Positions 15,995-24,870 of a stretch of 47,009 nt of DNA are shown here, piece by piece. The position numbers and the translations under genes are program-made. The notes under the pieces were generated by a model, which was not told the DNA's origin, did no database searches, and saw nothing but the letters and a program-made list of their open reading frames with translations. Each line of letters begins with the position of its first letter. Positions within the stretch are counted from its first letter, which is position 1. The DNA is from Bacteroidales bacterium (GTDB taxonomy: Bacteria; Bacteroidota; Bacteroidia; Bacteroidales; UBA932), in assembly GCA_017935505.1 (NCBI GenBank), contig JAGBHM010000029.1, positions 1-47,009 of the forward strand. Reading direction: 5' to 3'.

Positions 15995-17824
15995 TTACAA
16001 AGCCTTTACAGCCGCTACAATCTCTTGTACGATGAATGGCTGTCCTTGAACTTTATTCAATTGTTCATATTTGAAATCAGGATGTTTAGCTCTCAAATAG
16101 TCTACGAACTGACCGCTATTGAGCTCACATACAATGATTTTCTTAAATTTCGAGAACACTTCTGCAGTATTCTTAGGAAGCGGATTGATATAGTCGAAAT
16201 GAGCGAAACCTACATTTGCCCCCTCTGCCAACAACTGTTTTGTTGCAGTGTACAAGTGGCCGTAAGTACCACCCCATCCAACGATCAATATATCACCTGA
16301 CTGGTTGCCGACAACCTCAAGCTCAGGAATATAGTTTGCAGTTCTTGCCACTTTCTCAGCACGTGCTGCAACCATCTGCTCATGCATAAGCGGATCAGAT
16401 GAAACTGCACCTGCAGGAGTCTTTTCAAGACCACCAACTCTATGCTCAAGACCAGGAGTTCCTGGAAGAGCCCAGCTTCTTGCATATTTCTCCAAATCTC
16501 TCTCGAACGGTTTGAATTTGCCGTCACATTTGTCGATGATAGGAGGATTGATAGCTGGATAATCATTCATTGAAGGAATCTTCCATGGCTCAGAACCGTT
16601 GCCGATGAATCCCTCAGTCAAGAGGATAACAGGCATCATGTGCTCCATCGCATATTTTGCAGCATAGAAAGCTGAGTGGAAGCAATGAGAAGGAGTTCTC
16701 GCTGCCATTACCATGATAGGACACTCACCGTTTCTGCCATACAATGCCTGGTTCAAGTCTGTCTGCTCTGTTTTTGTAGGGATACCGGTAGAAGGGCCAC
16801 TTCTCTGAACATCTACAATTACAAGCGGAAGCTCTGTAATCATAGCAAGACCCAAAGCCTCAGATTTCAATGAAAGACCAGGACCTGAAGTTGTTGTAAC
16901 GGCCATATTTCCGGCATAAGCCGCACCGATTGCAGTACAGATACCTGAGATCTCATCCTCACACTGAACTGTTTTTGCGCCCAAAGACTTGTGGATAGCA
17001 AGCTCCTCAAGGATTACAGTAGCAGGGGTGATAGGGTATGATCCACAGAACAAAGGTCTGCCTGATTTTTCTGAAGCTGCCAACAGACCCCAAGCTGTAG
17101 CCTGGTTTCCGTTTATATTCCTATATACACCTGGCTCCTGTTTTGCAGGCTCAATTCTGTATGTATTAGGAATTGCATGAATATTGTGTGCATAGTTGTA
17201 ACCGTCATTGAGCACTTTCTTGTTAGGTGCAATCAAATTAGGTTTCTTCGCAAATTTTTTCTCTAGATACTCTTCTGTAAAATTCAATGGACGGTTGAAC
17301 ATGAAGTAACACATACCCAATACGAACATGTTTTTACTTCTTATTATGGCCTTATTGTCCAAGCCGCTGTCTTTAAGGCTCTCTTTGGTAAGAGATGTGA
17401 TAGGAGAGGCAACAATGTGATAATCCTCCAATTTCATCTCGGCTATAGGGTCATTTGTCTTGAAGCCTGCTTTCTCAAGGCCTTTCTCATCAAAAGAGTC
17501 TGTGTCGATAATAATGCTGGCTCCAGGTTTTGCCCATTTGGCATTAGCTTTCAAAGCTGCCGGATTCATAGCCACAAGTACATCACAGTAGTCGCCTGGG
17601 GTTTTCACTTCTGTCGATCCGATATGTACTTGGAAACCTGATACTCCCGAAACAGTACCCTGTGGGGCTCTAATTTCTGCCGGATAGTCCGGGAATGTAG
17701 AAATTTCATTTCCATACAAAGCTGAGGCATCTGCAAACAATGTTCCTGTCAATTGCATTCCATCACCGGAATCTCCGGTAAAACGGATAACTACCTCTTG
17801 TGTGTCAATAATTTTGTGTTCCAT
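15995..17824 (-). CDS. korA: 2-oxoglutarate:ferredoxin oxidoreductase, fused gamma-alpha subunit
   Basis: The 609-residue product fuses two subunits of the 2-oxoacid:ferredoxin oxidoreductase. The N-terminal gamma-type domain (about 1-190) has IRFTGDSGDGMQLTG and FPDYPAEIRAPQGTVSGVSGFQV. The alpha domain (about 220-609) has GNQATAWGL, YPITPATVILEEL, QCEDEISGICTAIGAAYAG, TTTSGPGLSLKSE and the PSTGIPTKTEQTDL signature. This fused form is common in Bacteroidota. With korB it makes or uses succinyl-CoA and reduced ferredoxin in the cytoplasm. A TACATTTG box (17878-17885) sits 53 bases upstream. Confidence 0.94.
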   Translation of the reverse strand: MEHKIIDTQEVVIRFTGDSGDGMQLTGTLFADASALYGNEISTFPDYPAEIRAPQGTVSGVSGFQVHIGSTEVKTPGDYCDVLVAMNPAALKANAKWAKPGASIIIDTDSFDEKGLEKAGFKTNDPIAEMKLEDYHIVASPITSLTKESLKDSGLDNKAIIRSKNMFVLGMCYFMFNRPLNFTEEYLEKKFAKKPNLIAPNKKVLNDGYNYAHNIHAIPNTYRIEPAKQEPGVYRNINGNQATAWGLLAASEKSGRPLFCGSYPITPATVILEELAIHKSLGAKTVQCEDEISGICTAIGAAYAGNMAVTTTSGPGLSLKSEALGLAMITELPLVIVDVQRSGPSTGIPTKTEQTDLNQALYGRNGECPIMVMAARTPSHCFHSAFYAAKYAMEHMMPVILLTEGFIGNGSEPWKIPSMNDYPAINPPIIDKCDGKFKPFERDLEKYARSWALPGTPGLEHRVGGLEKTPAGAVSSDPLMHEQMVAARAEKVARTANYIPELEVVGNQSGDILIVGWGGTYGHLYTATKQLLAEGANVGFAHFDYINPLPKNTAEVFSKFKKIIVCELNSGQFVDYLRAKHPDFKYEQLNKVQGQPFIVQEIVAAVKAL

Positions 17825-17877
17825 AAAGAATAATTCCTTAAGAGGGGCTTTTTTATTATAGTTTTACAATTTGTCTA

Positions 17878-17885
17878 CAAATGTA
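17878..17885 (-). promoter_or_regulatory. Putative korA promoter -7 element
   Basis: The minus strand reads TACATTTG, a perfect TAnnTTTG box, in the 173-base gap upstream of korA and downstream of the ompH terminator. The expected -33 TTTG is not seen. Confidence 0.45.
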
Positions 17886-17918
17886 ATCATTTTTATCAAT
17901 GATTATAACCTTTTTTCC

Positions 17919-17960
17919 AAAAAAATAAGGGAGACCGATAAAATATCAGTCTCCCTCTCA
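17919..17960 (-). terminator. Intrinsic terminator of the nadK-uppS-bamA-ompH operon
   Basis: On the minus strand AGGGAGACTGA, a short loop and TCGGTCTCCCT are followed by TATTTTTTT. This 11-bp hairpin and U tract lie about 40 bases past the second ompH stop codon. Confidence 0.9.
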
Positions 17961-17997
17961 TTTATCATCTGTCGGCCCGATATAAAGGGCTGGAGAT

Positions 17998-18552
17998 TTA
18001 CGCTGCAGGTTGTGCATTTACAGGCAATGTCTTGTCTGCAGGAATTCCCAACTCAGTCTTAACCAATGGCAATACATTTACACTTGAATTGTCATTGATG
18101 AATACCAAAGAACCGGCTGAAGTATCAAAGATGTAGGTAAATCCGTTAGCTTTTCCAACTTTGTCAATAGCCTCTCTTGCTTTCTGGAAAATTGGAGCAA
18201 ACAACTCTTGTCTCTTCTGTTCGAACTCTCTTTGTGCATTCTGATTGAACTGCTGCAATCTCTGCTGGATCTCATTCAGCTCTTTCTCTTTAGCCTCAAG
18301 AACTGCAGGCAACCAGTCTTTCTGTTTCTGAACATACTCTTCATATTTTCTTCTGAATTCGCTGTCCATTCCCTGAAGGGTCTCGTCAAGACTTTTTCCA
18401 TATTTCTCCAATTGGACATTAGCAGAATCTGTCTCCGCCATCAATGCAATCACCTCTTGAGTGTTAATGTGTCCGAATTTAAAAGTCTGAGCAAATGATT
18501 GTGTTGACAAACATATCATTACCACTGCCAACAACTTCATAATGTTTTTCAT
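17998..18552 (-). CDS. OmpH/Skp family periplasmic chaperone (second copy)
   Basis: Skp/OmpH proteins hold unfolded outer membrane proteins in the periplasm on the way to BamA. The 184-residue product has a signal peptide ending near QSFAQ (residue 22) and then FKFGHINTQEVIALM, the usual first strand and helix of the family. A long charged coiled-coil region (about 50-130, rich in Glu, Lys and Gln) follows, with a return segment containing FTYIFDTSAGSLVF. It is the last gene of the bamA operon, directly after a sister ompH gene, and the operon terminator follows. Confidence 0.9.
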   Translation of the reverse strand: MKNIMKLLAVVMICLSTQSFAQTFKFGHINTQEVIALMAETDSANVQLEKYGKSLDETLQGMDSEFRRKYEEYVQKQKDWLPAVLEAKEKELNEIQQRLQQFNQNAQREFEQKRQELFAPIFQKAREAIDKVGKANGFTYIFDTSAGSLVFINDNSSVNVLPLVKTELGIPADKTLPVNAQPAA

Positions 18553-18585
18553 AATACTATTTTTTGATTTTAGTTTTCTTAAAAA

Positions 18586-19098
18586 TTATTTTGCATTTAT
18601 CTCTTCCAGAACTCTGGCACTTAGATCATATTTTGGATTATCATAGACAACCCCCTGCAAAATAGCAAGGTCAAAGATAATCATAAAATTTTCATTTTCT
18701 GCAATTTTGTCAATTGCTTTCTGAACTTTCTCCCTTATGGGCTGCATCAGCTCTTCACTCTTTTTCTGCAAATAGCCGTCCTGTCCAAAATAGGCATTAC
18801 GCAACTCTTTGGCACTCTTCTCCTTAGAGATAATGGCATTTTCTTGCTGCGCACGCTGCGACTCTGTAAGAGATCCTTTTACAGACATATACTTGTTATA
18901 CATCTGCTCAACGACACGAAATTCGCTCTCAACCTTCTCTTTATATTGCGTACTGAGTGAATTCAGCTTCTCCTGGGCAACAGCATATTCGGGAAGCTGG
19001 GACAAGATAGCTTCAGTATCGATATATCCCACCTTCTGTGCATTCGCCTGCAACGAAAAAGCGGCAAATACCAATAGAATCAATAATACTTTTTTCAT
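18586..19098 (-). CDS. OmpH/Skp family periplasmic chaperone (first copy)
   Basis: The 170-residue product has a signal peptide ending near LQANAQ (residue 21), then KVGYIDTEAILSQLPEY, which is the classic OmpH start. A predicted coiled-coil arm spans about 40-120 and FMIIFDLAILQGVVY closes the body domain. It lies between bamA (40 bases upstream) and a second, divergent ompH, so the products are probably chaperones for the same outer membrane assembly route and may form homo- or heterotrimers. Confidence 0.92.
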   Translation of the reverse strand: MKKVLLILLVFAAFSLQANAQKVGYIDTEAILSQLPEYAVAQEKLNSLSTQYKEKVESEFRVVEQMYNKYMSVKGSLTESQRAQQENAIISKEKSAKELRNAYFGQDGYLQKKSEELMQPIREKVQKAIDKIAENENFMIIFDLAILQGVVYDNPKYDLSARVLEEINAK

Positions 19099-19138
19099 AC
19101 TCCGACAATTATTTTATCTGAATAAATACAAACAGATC

Positions 19139-21652
19139 CTAGAATTGTTGTCCTATCATGAAGTGGAACTGGCTGCCTCCACGCTTAAGGCCCTCATTAG
19201 GTACAGGATCGAATCCCCAGGCCCAATCAATTCCTAGCATACCGACAATCGGAAGCATCACCCTAAGACCCACACCGGCAGACCTCTTAATTGAGAATGG
19301 ATTGAAATCCTTTATATCGGACCAGCAGTTACCTCCTTCAAGAAAGGCCAATGCATATATTGTAGATTGCGGCTGCAACACTACAGGATATCTCAACTCT
19401 ACGGTAAACTTATCATAGACATTTCCTGCATACGCGTTGTCTATAATAGGAGTCAATGAGTTGTTCGGATAACCCCTAAGTCCTATAATCTCAGAACCAT
19501 AGGTATTATAACCGCTCATACCGTCACCGCCCAGCACAAATCCTTCGAAAGGAGAATAGCCCAAATTTCTGTTGTAGCAGCCCAGATAACCGAAGTTTGC
19601 AGATGTCTTCAATACCAGGTCTCCTATAAGCTGGGTATACAATGTACCCTTGAATGTCCATTTGTGATACTCTATCCATTTATACCTCTCCTCATCAGAC
19701 ATTCCCTTGTAATCTGTATCTTTTGATCGGAATGCAGAGTACGGCGGAGTAAGCTGCAGGCTCAACAGCAAATCAGAACCTTTTCTTGGATATACAGGCT
19801 GGTCTGTAGAGTTTCTGTTCAATGATATTTTGTAGCTTGCATTGTTCGATTTTCCTGTATTGAAGAGGAAGTTGTAGTTCCAGTCCTGAAGTTTATAGGT
19901 CTGCCAGCTCAACTCATTATAGAGGACAAAGTAGTTGTCCGGCCATTTAAGCCTTGTTCCTATACCTACAGCAGCTCCAAACACCTCCATATATTCATCT
20001 GTATTCTGGTAGAAATAGTAGGAGTTTGTCTGTCTTGTATAATATACTGAAACATTCAATGATGTTGGCTTCTTACCAAACAACCAAGGCTCCATAAAGC
20101 TGGCTGTGAGGGCTGTATAATATGTTCCGTTTGTCTGGAACCTGATTGAGAGGGTCTGGCCGTCACCAAGAGGAACTGGTCTCCATGCCTTCTTCTCAAA
20201 CATTCTCTTGAAAGAGAAGTTGTTGAAACTTACACCCACAGTTCCTACGAATGTATTGCCACCCCAACCTCCTGAAAGTTCAAGCTGGCTGTTAGGTTTT
20301 TCTGCAAGATTATAGGCAATGTCCACTGTATTGTTCAACTGGTTTGGCAAAATGCTGTAACCCTTCTCCGACATTGCAACCTCCGGATCAAAGTGTCCCA
20401 TTGATGAGATTTCCCTCAAAGAGCGCTCCATATCCGACTGGCTGTAGAGATAACCCGGACGTGTAAAGAGAGACCTTCTTGCAATCTTCTCATTTGTAAT
20501 GGTATTTCCATTTATTATGATATTGCTGAATGTCGCAGGTTTACCCTCAAATATACGCATCTCCACATCAACTGAGTCACCCTCTATATTCACCTCCACA
20601 GGCATAAGGTTGAAGAACAGGTAGCCATTGTCGGTATACATCTTCCTCACATCCATATGCTGTTGCTTTGGATCTCCGAAAAGACGTTTCTCCATTGTAA
20701 CCACATCGTAGATGTCACCCTTCTGGATCATGAGTATGTTGTTGAGCTGCTCTGCAGTGTATATTGAGTTTCCTGTCCAGCTTATATCCCTGAAATAGTA
20801 TTTTTTGCCCTCTTCAAACTTGAAGTCAATAGCCATTCTGTCATCAGTTATATAATATATACTGTCCTTGACAATCTTTGCATCACGATATCCGGCCTCA
20901 TTAAATACCGAAATCATGGCATTCTTGTCGTTATCATACTCCTTTTCATTGAATTTCTTACTCTTGAGGAAGTTTACCAGACGTTTGTCCTTGGTCTTCT
21001 TCATGGCTGAAGCAAGTTTTGAATCCTTGATATGATCATTTCCACTGAATGTGATTGTCTCAATCTTCACCTTAGGGCCCTTATTTATATTGAAAGTTAC
21101 CCTTATCGCATTCTTTACAACAGTATCAACCTCCTGCTCCACACTCACGGTAGTCTTGAGGAAACCCTTCTCACTGAAATATTTCTTTATGATATCGGTG
21201 GTTGACTTCACAACATAGTCAGACAACTCTCCACCTCTTCTGAGTTTCACACGGTCTGCAATATCAGTCTGCTCACTCTTCTTCACCCCCTTGAAGCTCC
21301 ATCTTGAAACCCTCGGTCTCTCCTGCAGTTCCAGAGCAAGGAAACAGGTATCCCTATTTGCAGAGAGTGAATCGATATAAAGGCCTACATTGGAGAAGAA
21401 GCGCTGTTGATAGATACGTTTAACCACCTCCGAAAGCTGCTCGCTCGGAACAGTGATCTCATCACCCTTCTGCAATCCTGTAATTGATATTATCTGCTCA
21501 GGACTATGCAGTTTCACACCCTTCACTTCAACACCTCCAAGTATATATTTTTTTGGATTATTATAATCGACAACAACGTTGCCATTCTGTGCGAACAGGC
21601 ACGCAGGCAACAACAAGACCACTAAAACTATTAAACTTAAACGCTTCATCAA
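19139..21652 (-). CDS. bamA: Outer membrane protein assembly factor BamA
   Basis: BamA is the essential Omp85 outer membrane insertase. The 837-residue product has a signal peptide (about 1-22, ending CLFAQ) and a periplasmic region of successive POTRA domains (about 30-450, probably five). GDIYDVVTMEKRLFGDP and GKPATFSNIIINGNTITNEKI are typical POTRA segments. The C-terminal 16-strand barrel contains ELSGGWGGNTFVGTVGVSF and the conserved IGLRGYPNNS loop (RGY variant), and the chain ends in aromatic Phe (MIGQQF), the barrel-sorting signal. It lies between uppS and the skp homologues. A second Met at residue 2 is an alternative start. Confidence 0.95.
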   Translation of the reverse strand: MMKRLSLIVLVVLLLPACLFAQNGNVVVDYNNPKKYILGGVEVKGVKLHSPEQIISITGLQKGDEITVPSEQLSEVVKRIYQQRFFSNVGLYIDSLSANRDTCFLALELQERPRVSRWSFKGVKKSEQTDIADRVKLRRGGELSDYVVKSTTDIIKKYFSEKGFLKTTVSVEQEVDTVVKNAIRVTFNINKGPKVKIETITFSGNDHIKDSKLASAMKKTKDKRLVNFLKSKKFNEKEYDNDKNAMISVFNEAGYRDAKIVKDSIYYITDDRMAIDFKFEEGKKYYFRDISWTGNSIYTAEQLNNILMIQKGDIYDVVTMEKRLFGDPKQQHMDVRKMYTDNGYLFFNLMPVEVNIEGDSVDVEMRIFEGKPATFSNIIINGNTITNEKIARRSLFTRPGYLYSQSDMERSLREISSMGHFDPEVAMSEKGYSILPNQLNNTVDIAYNLAEKPNSQLELSGGWGGNTFVGTVGVSFNNFSFKRMFEKKAWRPVPLGDGQTLSIRFQTNGTYYTALTASFMEPWLFGKKPTSLNVSVYYTRQTNSYYFYQNTDEYMEVFGAAVGIGTRLKWPDNYFVLYNELSWQTYKLQDWNYNFLFNTGKSNNASYKISLNRNSTDQPVYPRKGSDLLLSLQLTPPYSAFRSKDTDYKGMSDEERYKWIEYHKWTFKGTLYTQLIGDLVLKTSANFGYLGCYNRNLGYSPFEGFVLGGDGMSGYNTYGSEIIGLRGYPNNSLTPIIDNAYAGNVYDKFTVELRYPVVLQPQSTIYALAFLEGGNCWSDIKDFNPFSIKRSAGVGLRVMLPIVGMLGIDWAWGFDPVPNEGLKRGGSQFHFMIGQQF

Positions 21653-21671
21653 ATATCTGACTGTGATTATG

Positions 21672-22379
21672 TTACTTCACTTTTCCATACCTTCTGTCCC
21701 TCATGGCGAAGGCATCTAATGCTTCTTGAAATTGGGTTTTGCGAAAATCGGGCCAAAGCACATCCGTAAAATAATATTCGGTATATGCTGTCTGCCATAA
21801 CATGTAATTGCTTATCCTCTGTTCCCCACTTGTGCGTATCAGCAGATCGGGGTCAGGAATATCCCTTGTACTCAAGTAGCGGGAGAGGAGATCTGCATCC
21901 AGGAGCATACCCTCCTTACCCTCATTATCCTGCATGAACCTGTTTACAGCCTGGAGAATATCCCACTTTCCGCTGTAACTCAAAAATATAATCAGGGTAA
22001 GATTTGTATTGCCGGCTGTAACTGCCATACACTCATCAATCTGATTCCTCAGACCCTCTGAGAGCCTCGACAGGTTTCCTATAGCCTTGAAACGGATACC
22101 ATTCTTCATGAATGAAGGGGTTTCATCGAGGATTGCCTTGAGCATCATCTTCATGAGCCCCTCAACTTCAGCTACGGGCCTACCCCAGTTCTCCTCCGAG
22201 AACGCAAAGAGGCTCAAATACTTGATACCCTTCTCAATAGCATACTCAACACACGCCCTTACACTGTCTGCACCGGCTTTATGTCCAAAAATACGCTCTT
22301 CTCCACGCATCTTGGCCCAACGGCCATTTCCGTCCATGATTATAGAGACATGAACCGGTATCTTCTCCTGATCAGCCAT
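21672..22379 (-). CDS. uppS: Undecaprenyl diphosphate synthase
   Basis: UppS extends farnesyl diphosphate with isopentenyl diphosphate to the C55 lipid carrier for peptidoglycan and O-antigen synthesis. The 235-residue product has the cis-prenyltransferase signature IIMDGNGRWAKMRG with the catalytic Asp. It also has GHKAGADSVR, LFAFSEENWGRP, DPDLLIRTSGEQRISNYMLWQTAYTEYYF and a normal length. It lies 19 bases ahead of bamA and 45 bases behind nadK, forming an envelope-oriented operon. Confidence 0.96.
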   Translation of the reverse strand: MADQEKIPVHVSIIMDGNGRWAKMRGEERIFGHKAGADSVRACVEYAIEKGIKYLSLFAFSEENWGRPVAEVEGLMKMMLKAILDETPSFMKNGIRFKAIGNLSRLSEGLRNQIDECMAVTAGNTNLTLIIFLSYSGKWDILQAVNRFMQDNEGKEGMLLDADLLSRYLSTRDIPDPDLLIRTSGEQRISNYMLWQTAYTEYYFTDVLWPDFRKTQFQEALDAFAMRDRRYGKVK

Positions 22380-22424
22380 AAAAACTTAGTTTACGCAAAA
22401 TAATCTGCAAATATAACAAATTAT

Positions 22425-23321
22425 TTATTTGAGCATATTCCTTTTGTCTTCTCCCCATAATAGTTTCTGGTTCAAAGCCTCTATAAAACTGTTGTTGATG
22501 GATATACTTTTGAGCGGATACCCGCTTTTTGAGATGGTGAGTTTCCCATGTTTTGGAAATACGAAGAAGCGGTTGTCTGCCGTAAGGAGCGCATCATCAC
22601 CTCTTGTATTGTATGATATCTCTATTTTGGATGTCTCAGGAACAATTATAGGGCGCACATTGAGGTTGTGCGGTGCTATTGGCGCTATTATCAACACTTT
22701 GGAGTCTGGAGTAACAATAGGTCCTCCAATGCTCAGCGAGTAGGCTGTAGAGCCTGTTGCGCTTCCTATAAGTATTCCGTCGGCAATATATACAGGTAAC
22801 GGACGGCCATCTACAGAGATTGAAATCTCAAGCATTATCGGGCTGCGGCGCTGCAATGTTATCTCATTGAGTGCACATTTGTAAAAATCATCCGGCACGC
22901 AGGCCTCTCCCTCCACATCAAAAGAGAGGACACTTCTCTGCTCCACTGCATAATTGCCCGACAGCAGCTTCCCAATCCAACTGTCATCCTCACCATCTAT
23001 CTGTGCTGTAGTGAGAAAACCCAGACGCCCAGAATTGATTCCGGCAACCGGAATCTCCCTGTCGCGGATAAATGTGAGCGACTCCAGGAATGTTCCGTCG
23101 CCACCCAGAGAGAGGAAGAGATTCAGATCTTCAGGCAAATCAGAAAAGGATGTGAAGAGAGGATATTTTTCATCTGTAAAACCGTTCTCCTTCAAGCTTT
23201 CGTAAAATGGGGCATAAAAACAGAGTTCCACATCTCCGTGCTCTTTGAATTTATGTATAAGGTTATTGAGTTTCCTGAGATTGAATATATCAGTTTTTCT
23301 TCCGAAAAGGGCAAGTTTCAT
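22425..23321 (-). CDS. nadK: NAD kinase
   Basis: NadK phosphorylates NAD to NADP. The 298-residue product contains the catalytic GGDGTFLES motif (near residue 74), the following [10 protein letters not shown], and the conserved [14 protein letters not shown] region with a family Asp, [12 protein letters not shown]. Start ATG 23321 gives MKLALFGRK. It is the first gene of the minus-strand nadK-uppS-bamA-ompH-ompH run and is divergent from pdxJ across 83 bases, which must hold both promoters. Confidence 0.95.
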   Translation of the reverse strand: MKLALFGRKTDIFNLRKLNNLIHKFKEHGDVELCFYAPFYESLKENGFTDEKYPLFTSFSDLPEDLNLFLSLGGDGTFLESLTFIRDREIPVAGINSGRLGFLTTAQIDGEDDSWIGKLLSGNYAVEQRSVLSFDVEGEACVPDDFYKCALNEITLQRRSPIMLEISISVDGRPLPVYIADGILIGSATGSTAYSLSIGGPIVTPDSKVLIIAPIAPHNLNVRPIIVPETSKIEISYNTRGDDALLTADNRFFVFPKHGKLTISKSGYPLKSISINNSFIEALNQKLLWGEDKRNMLK

Positions 23322-23371
23322 TATCCGTCTTTTTTTTATGCAAGATATACAAAATTCTGCAAAATATACAT

Positions 23372-23379
23372 TATTTTTG
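23372..23379 (+). promoter_or_regulatory. Putative pdxJ promoter -7 element
   Basis: TATTTTTG matches TAnnTTTG 25 bases before the pdxJ ATG, in the nadK/pdxJ divergent gap. The gap is very AT-rich and no -33 TTTG is seen at 19-21 bp. Confidence 0.4.
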
Positions 23380-23404
23380 TAATAGGAAAAATAAATGTGA
23401 GAGA

Positions 23405-24124
23405 ATGACGAAACTTAGTGTAAATATCAATAAAATTGCAACTATCCGCAATGCGCGTGGTGGCAATATGCCGGATGTGCTCAAAGCGGCCATCGATTGT
23501 GAAAAATTTGGAGCTCAAGGAATTACAGTTCATCCAAGACCAGATGAGAGACATATAAGATATCAGGATGCAAGAGATTTGAAACCTCTGCTTACCACTG
23601 AATTCAACATAGAGGGAAATCCTATAGATTCATTTACAGATCTTGTTCTTGAGGTGATGCCGGCCCAGGTGACACTGGTTCCTGACGCGGCTGATGTGCT
23701 TACTTCAAATGCAGGCTGGGATACAATTACCCACAAGAAGTATCTTCAGCAGATCTGCAAACGTTTCAAGGATGCTGGAATTAGGGTTTCAATCTTTGTA
23801 GACCCCGTTGAGGAGATTATAAAACATGCTGCAGATACCGGCTGCGACAGAGTTGAGCTCTACACTGAGGCTTATGCCAGCGGATATCACAAAAACAGAG
23901 AGCAGGCAATAGAGCCTTACTATAAAGCAGCCCAGCAGGCCCTAAAATGCGGTCTTGGCCTCAATGCCGGACATGATCTGAATCTGGACAACCTCAGATA
24001 TTTTGCACAGACAATCCCCGGACTGCTGGAAGTTTCTATCGGTCATGCTCTTATATGTGATGCAATTTATTTGGGATTGGAGAATACTATTGCCGCTTAT
24101 AGAAGGGAATTATCCGATTTTTAA
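23405..24124 (+). CDS. pdxJ: Pyridoxine 5'-phosphate synthase
   Basis: PdxJ condenses 1-deoxy-D-xylulose 5-phosphate with 3-amino-2-oxopropyl phosphate to form pyridoxine 5'-phosphate. The same sugar phosphate is the product of the window's dxs. The 239-residue TIM-barrel protein has [33 protein letters not shown] with the active-site His and Arg residues, [26 protein letters not shown] and the final [16 protein letters not shown]. All are family signatures and the length is standard. It is followed after 52 bases by an OmpH-like lipoprotein gene with its own -7 box. Confidence 0.96.
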   Translation: MTKLSVNINKIATIRNARGGNMPDVLKAAIDCEKFGAQGITVHPRPDERHIRYQDARDLKPLLTTEFNIEGNPIDSFTDLVLEVMPAQVTLVPDAADVLTSNAGWDTITHKKYLQQICKRFKDAGIRVSIFVDPVEEIIKHAADTGCDRVELYTEAYASGYHKNREQAIEPYYKAAQQALKCGLGLNAGHDLNLDNLRYFAQTIPGLLEVSIGHALICDAIYLGLENTIAAYRRELSDF

Positions 24125-24125
24125 T

Positions 24126-24133
24126 TATCTTTG
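24126..24133 (+). promoter_or_regulatory. Putative promoter -7 element of the OmpH-like lipoprotein gene
   Basis: TATCTTTG, an exact TAnnTTTG box, starts two bases after the pdxJ stop and lies 43 bases before the next ATG. No good -33 box is seen. Confidence 0.45.
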
Positions 24134-24176
24134 CCGGCTGATATATTTGAAATAATCAAACAACAATAATAACAAC

Positions 24177-24773
24177 ATGAAACACACATTATCTATTCTA
24201 GCGGCTATAATATCTGTCGCTATGTTCGTAAGTTCTTGTAATTCAACTCAATCAACACAAGCTTCGGCTCAAGTTGCTCCAAGTGGCGAGATTGCACCAG
24301 CAGGCAGCATCGTTTATATCCAGATGGATTCACTGGTTAACCAGTACGATATGTTCAATGACCTCAAGTCTGAGTTTGAGTCTAAAGTTGAAGCTATCCA
24401 GGACGATTTGAGAAAGAAGAGCAATGCTTTTGAAAAATCTGCAACAGATTTCCAGAATAAATTGAATAAAGGTCTGCTTACACGCTCACAGGCTGAGACC
24501 CAGCAACAGGCATTGATGCAGAGAGAGCAGGAGCTGCGCAACTTGAGCCAGCAGAAACAGATGGAGATGCAGGAGGAAGAGGCTGTAATGTTGAGAAGAG
24601 TTATGGATGCAATCCAGACCTACCTCAATTCATACAATGAGACTCACAACTATGCTCTTATCCTCACCACCAGCGGTGCATCAAGCACTGTTATCGTAGG
24701 CAACCCTTCATTGGACATCACAAATGATGTATTGAAAGGTCTTAACGAAGAGTATATCCAATCTAAAAAATAG
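24177..24773 (+). CDS. OmpH/Skp-like outer or inner membrane lipoprotein
   Basis: The 198-residue product has a lipoprotein signal: a hydrophobic core, then FVSSCNST with the lipidated Cys at residue 21. A low-complexity Gln/Ala/Ser/Thr linker follows. The mature part looks like OmpH. GSIVYIQMDSLVNQYDMFNDL is the first strand and helix, a long charged coiled coil (about 65-150, with QQALMQREQELRNLSQQKQMEMQEEEAV-type sequence) follows, and the final body segment is NYALILTTSGAS. It is thus a membrane-tethered third Skp homologue, unlinked to the bamA operon. The function is inferred only from this similarity. Confidence 0.85.
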   Translation: MKHTLSILAAIISVAMFVSSCNSTQSTQASAQVAPSGEIAPAGSIVYIQMDSLVNQYDMFNDLKSEFESKVEAIQDDLRKKSNAFEKSATDFQNKLNKGLLTRSQAETQQQALMQREQELRNLSQQKQMEMQEEEAVMLRRVMDAIQTYLNSYNETHNYALILTTSGASSTVIVGNPSLDITNDVLKGLNEEYIQSKK

Positions 24774-24796
24774 TATCATGCAATAATATAAGATAA

Positions 24797-24845
24797 TGCC
24801 GTACTGGTAGGGTTTTCTGCTCTCCCGGATACGGCTTGTCTTTTT
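24797..24845 (+). terminator. Probable terminator after the OmpH-like lipoprotein gene
   Basis: GCCGTA-CTGG pairs with CCGG-ATACGGC across an 18-base loop and is followed by TTGTCTTTTT. The hairpin and U tract fit a terminator between the lipoprotein gene and purC. Confidence 0.7.
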
Positions 24846-24870
24846 AATGAAACTTTATTTATTATATAAT

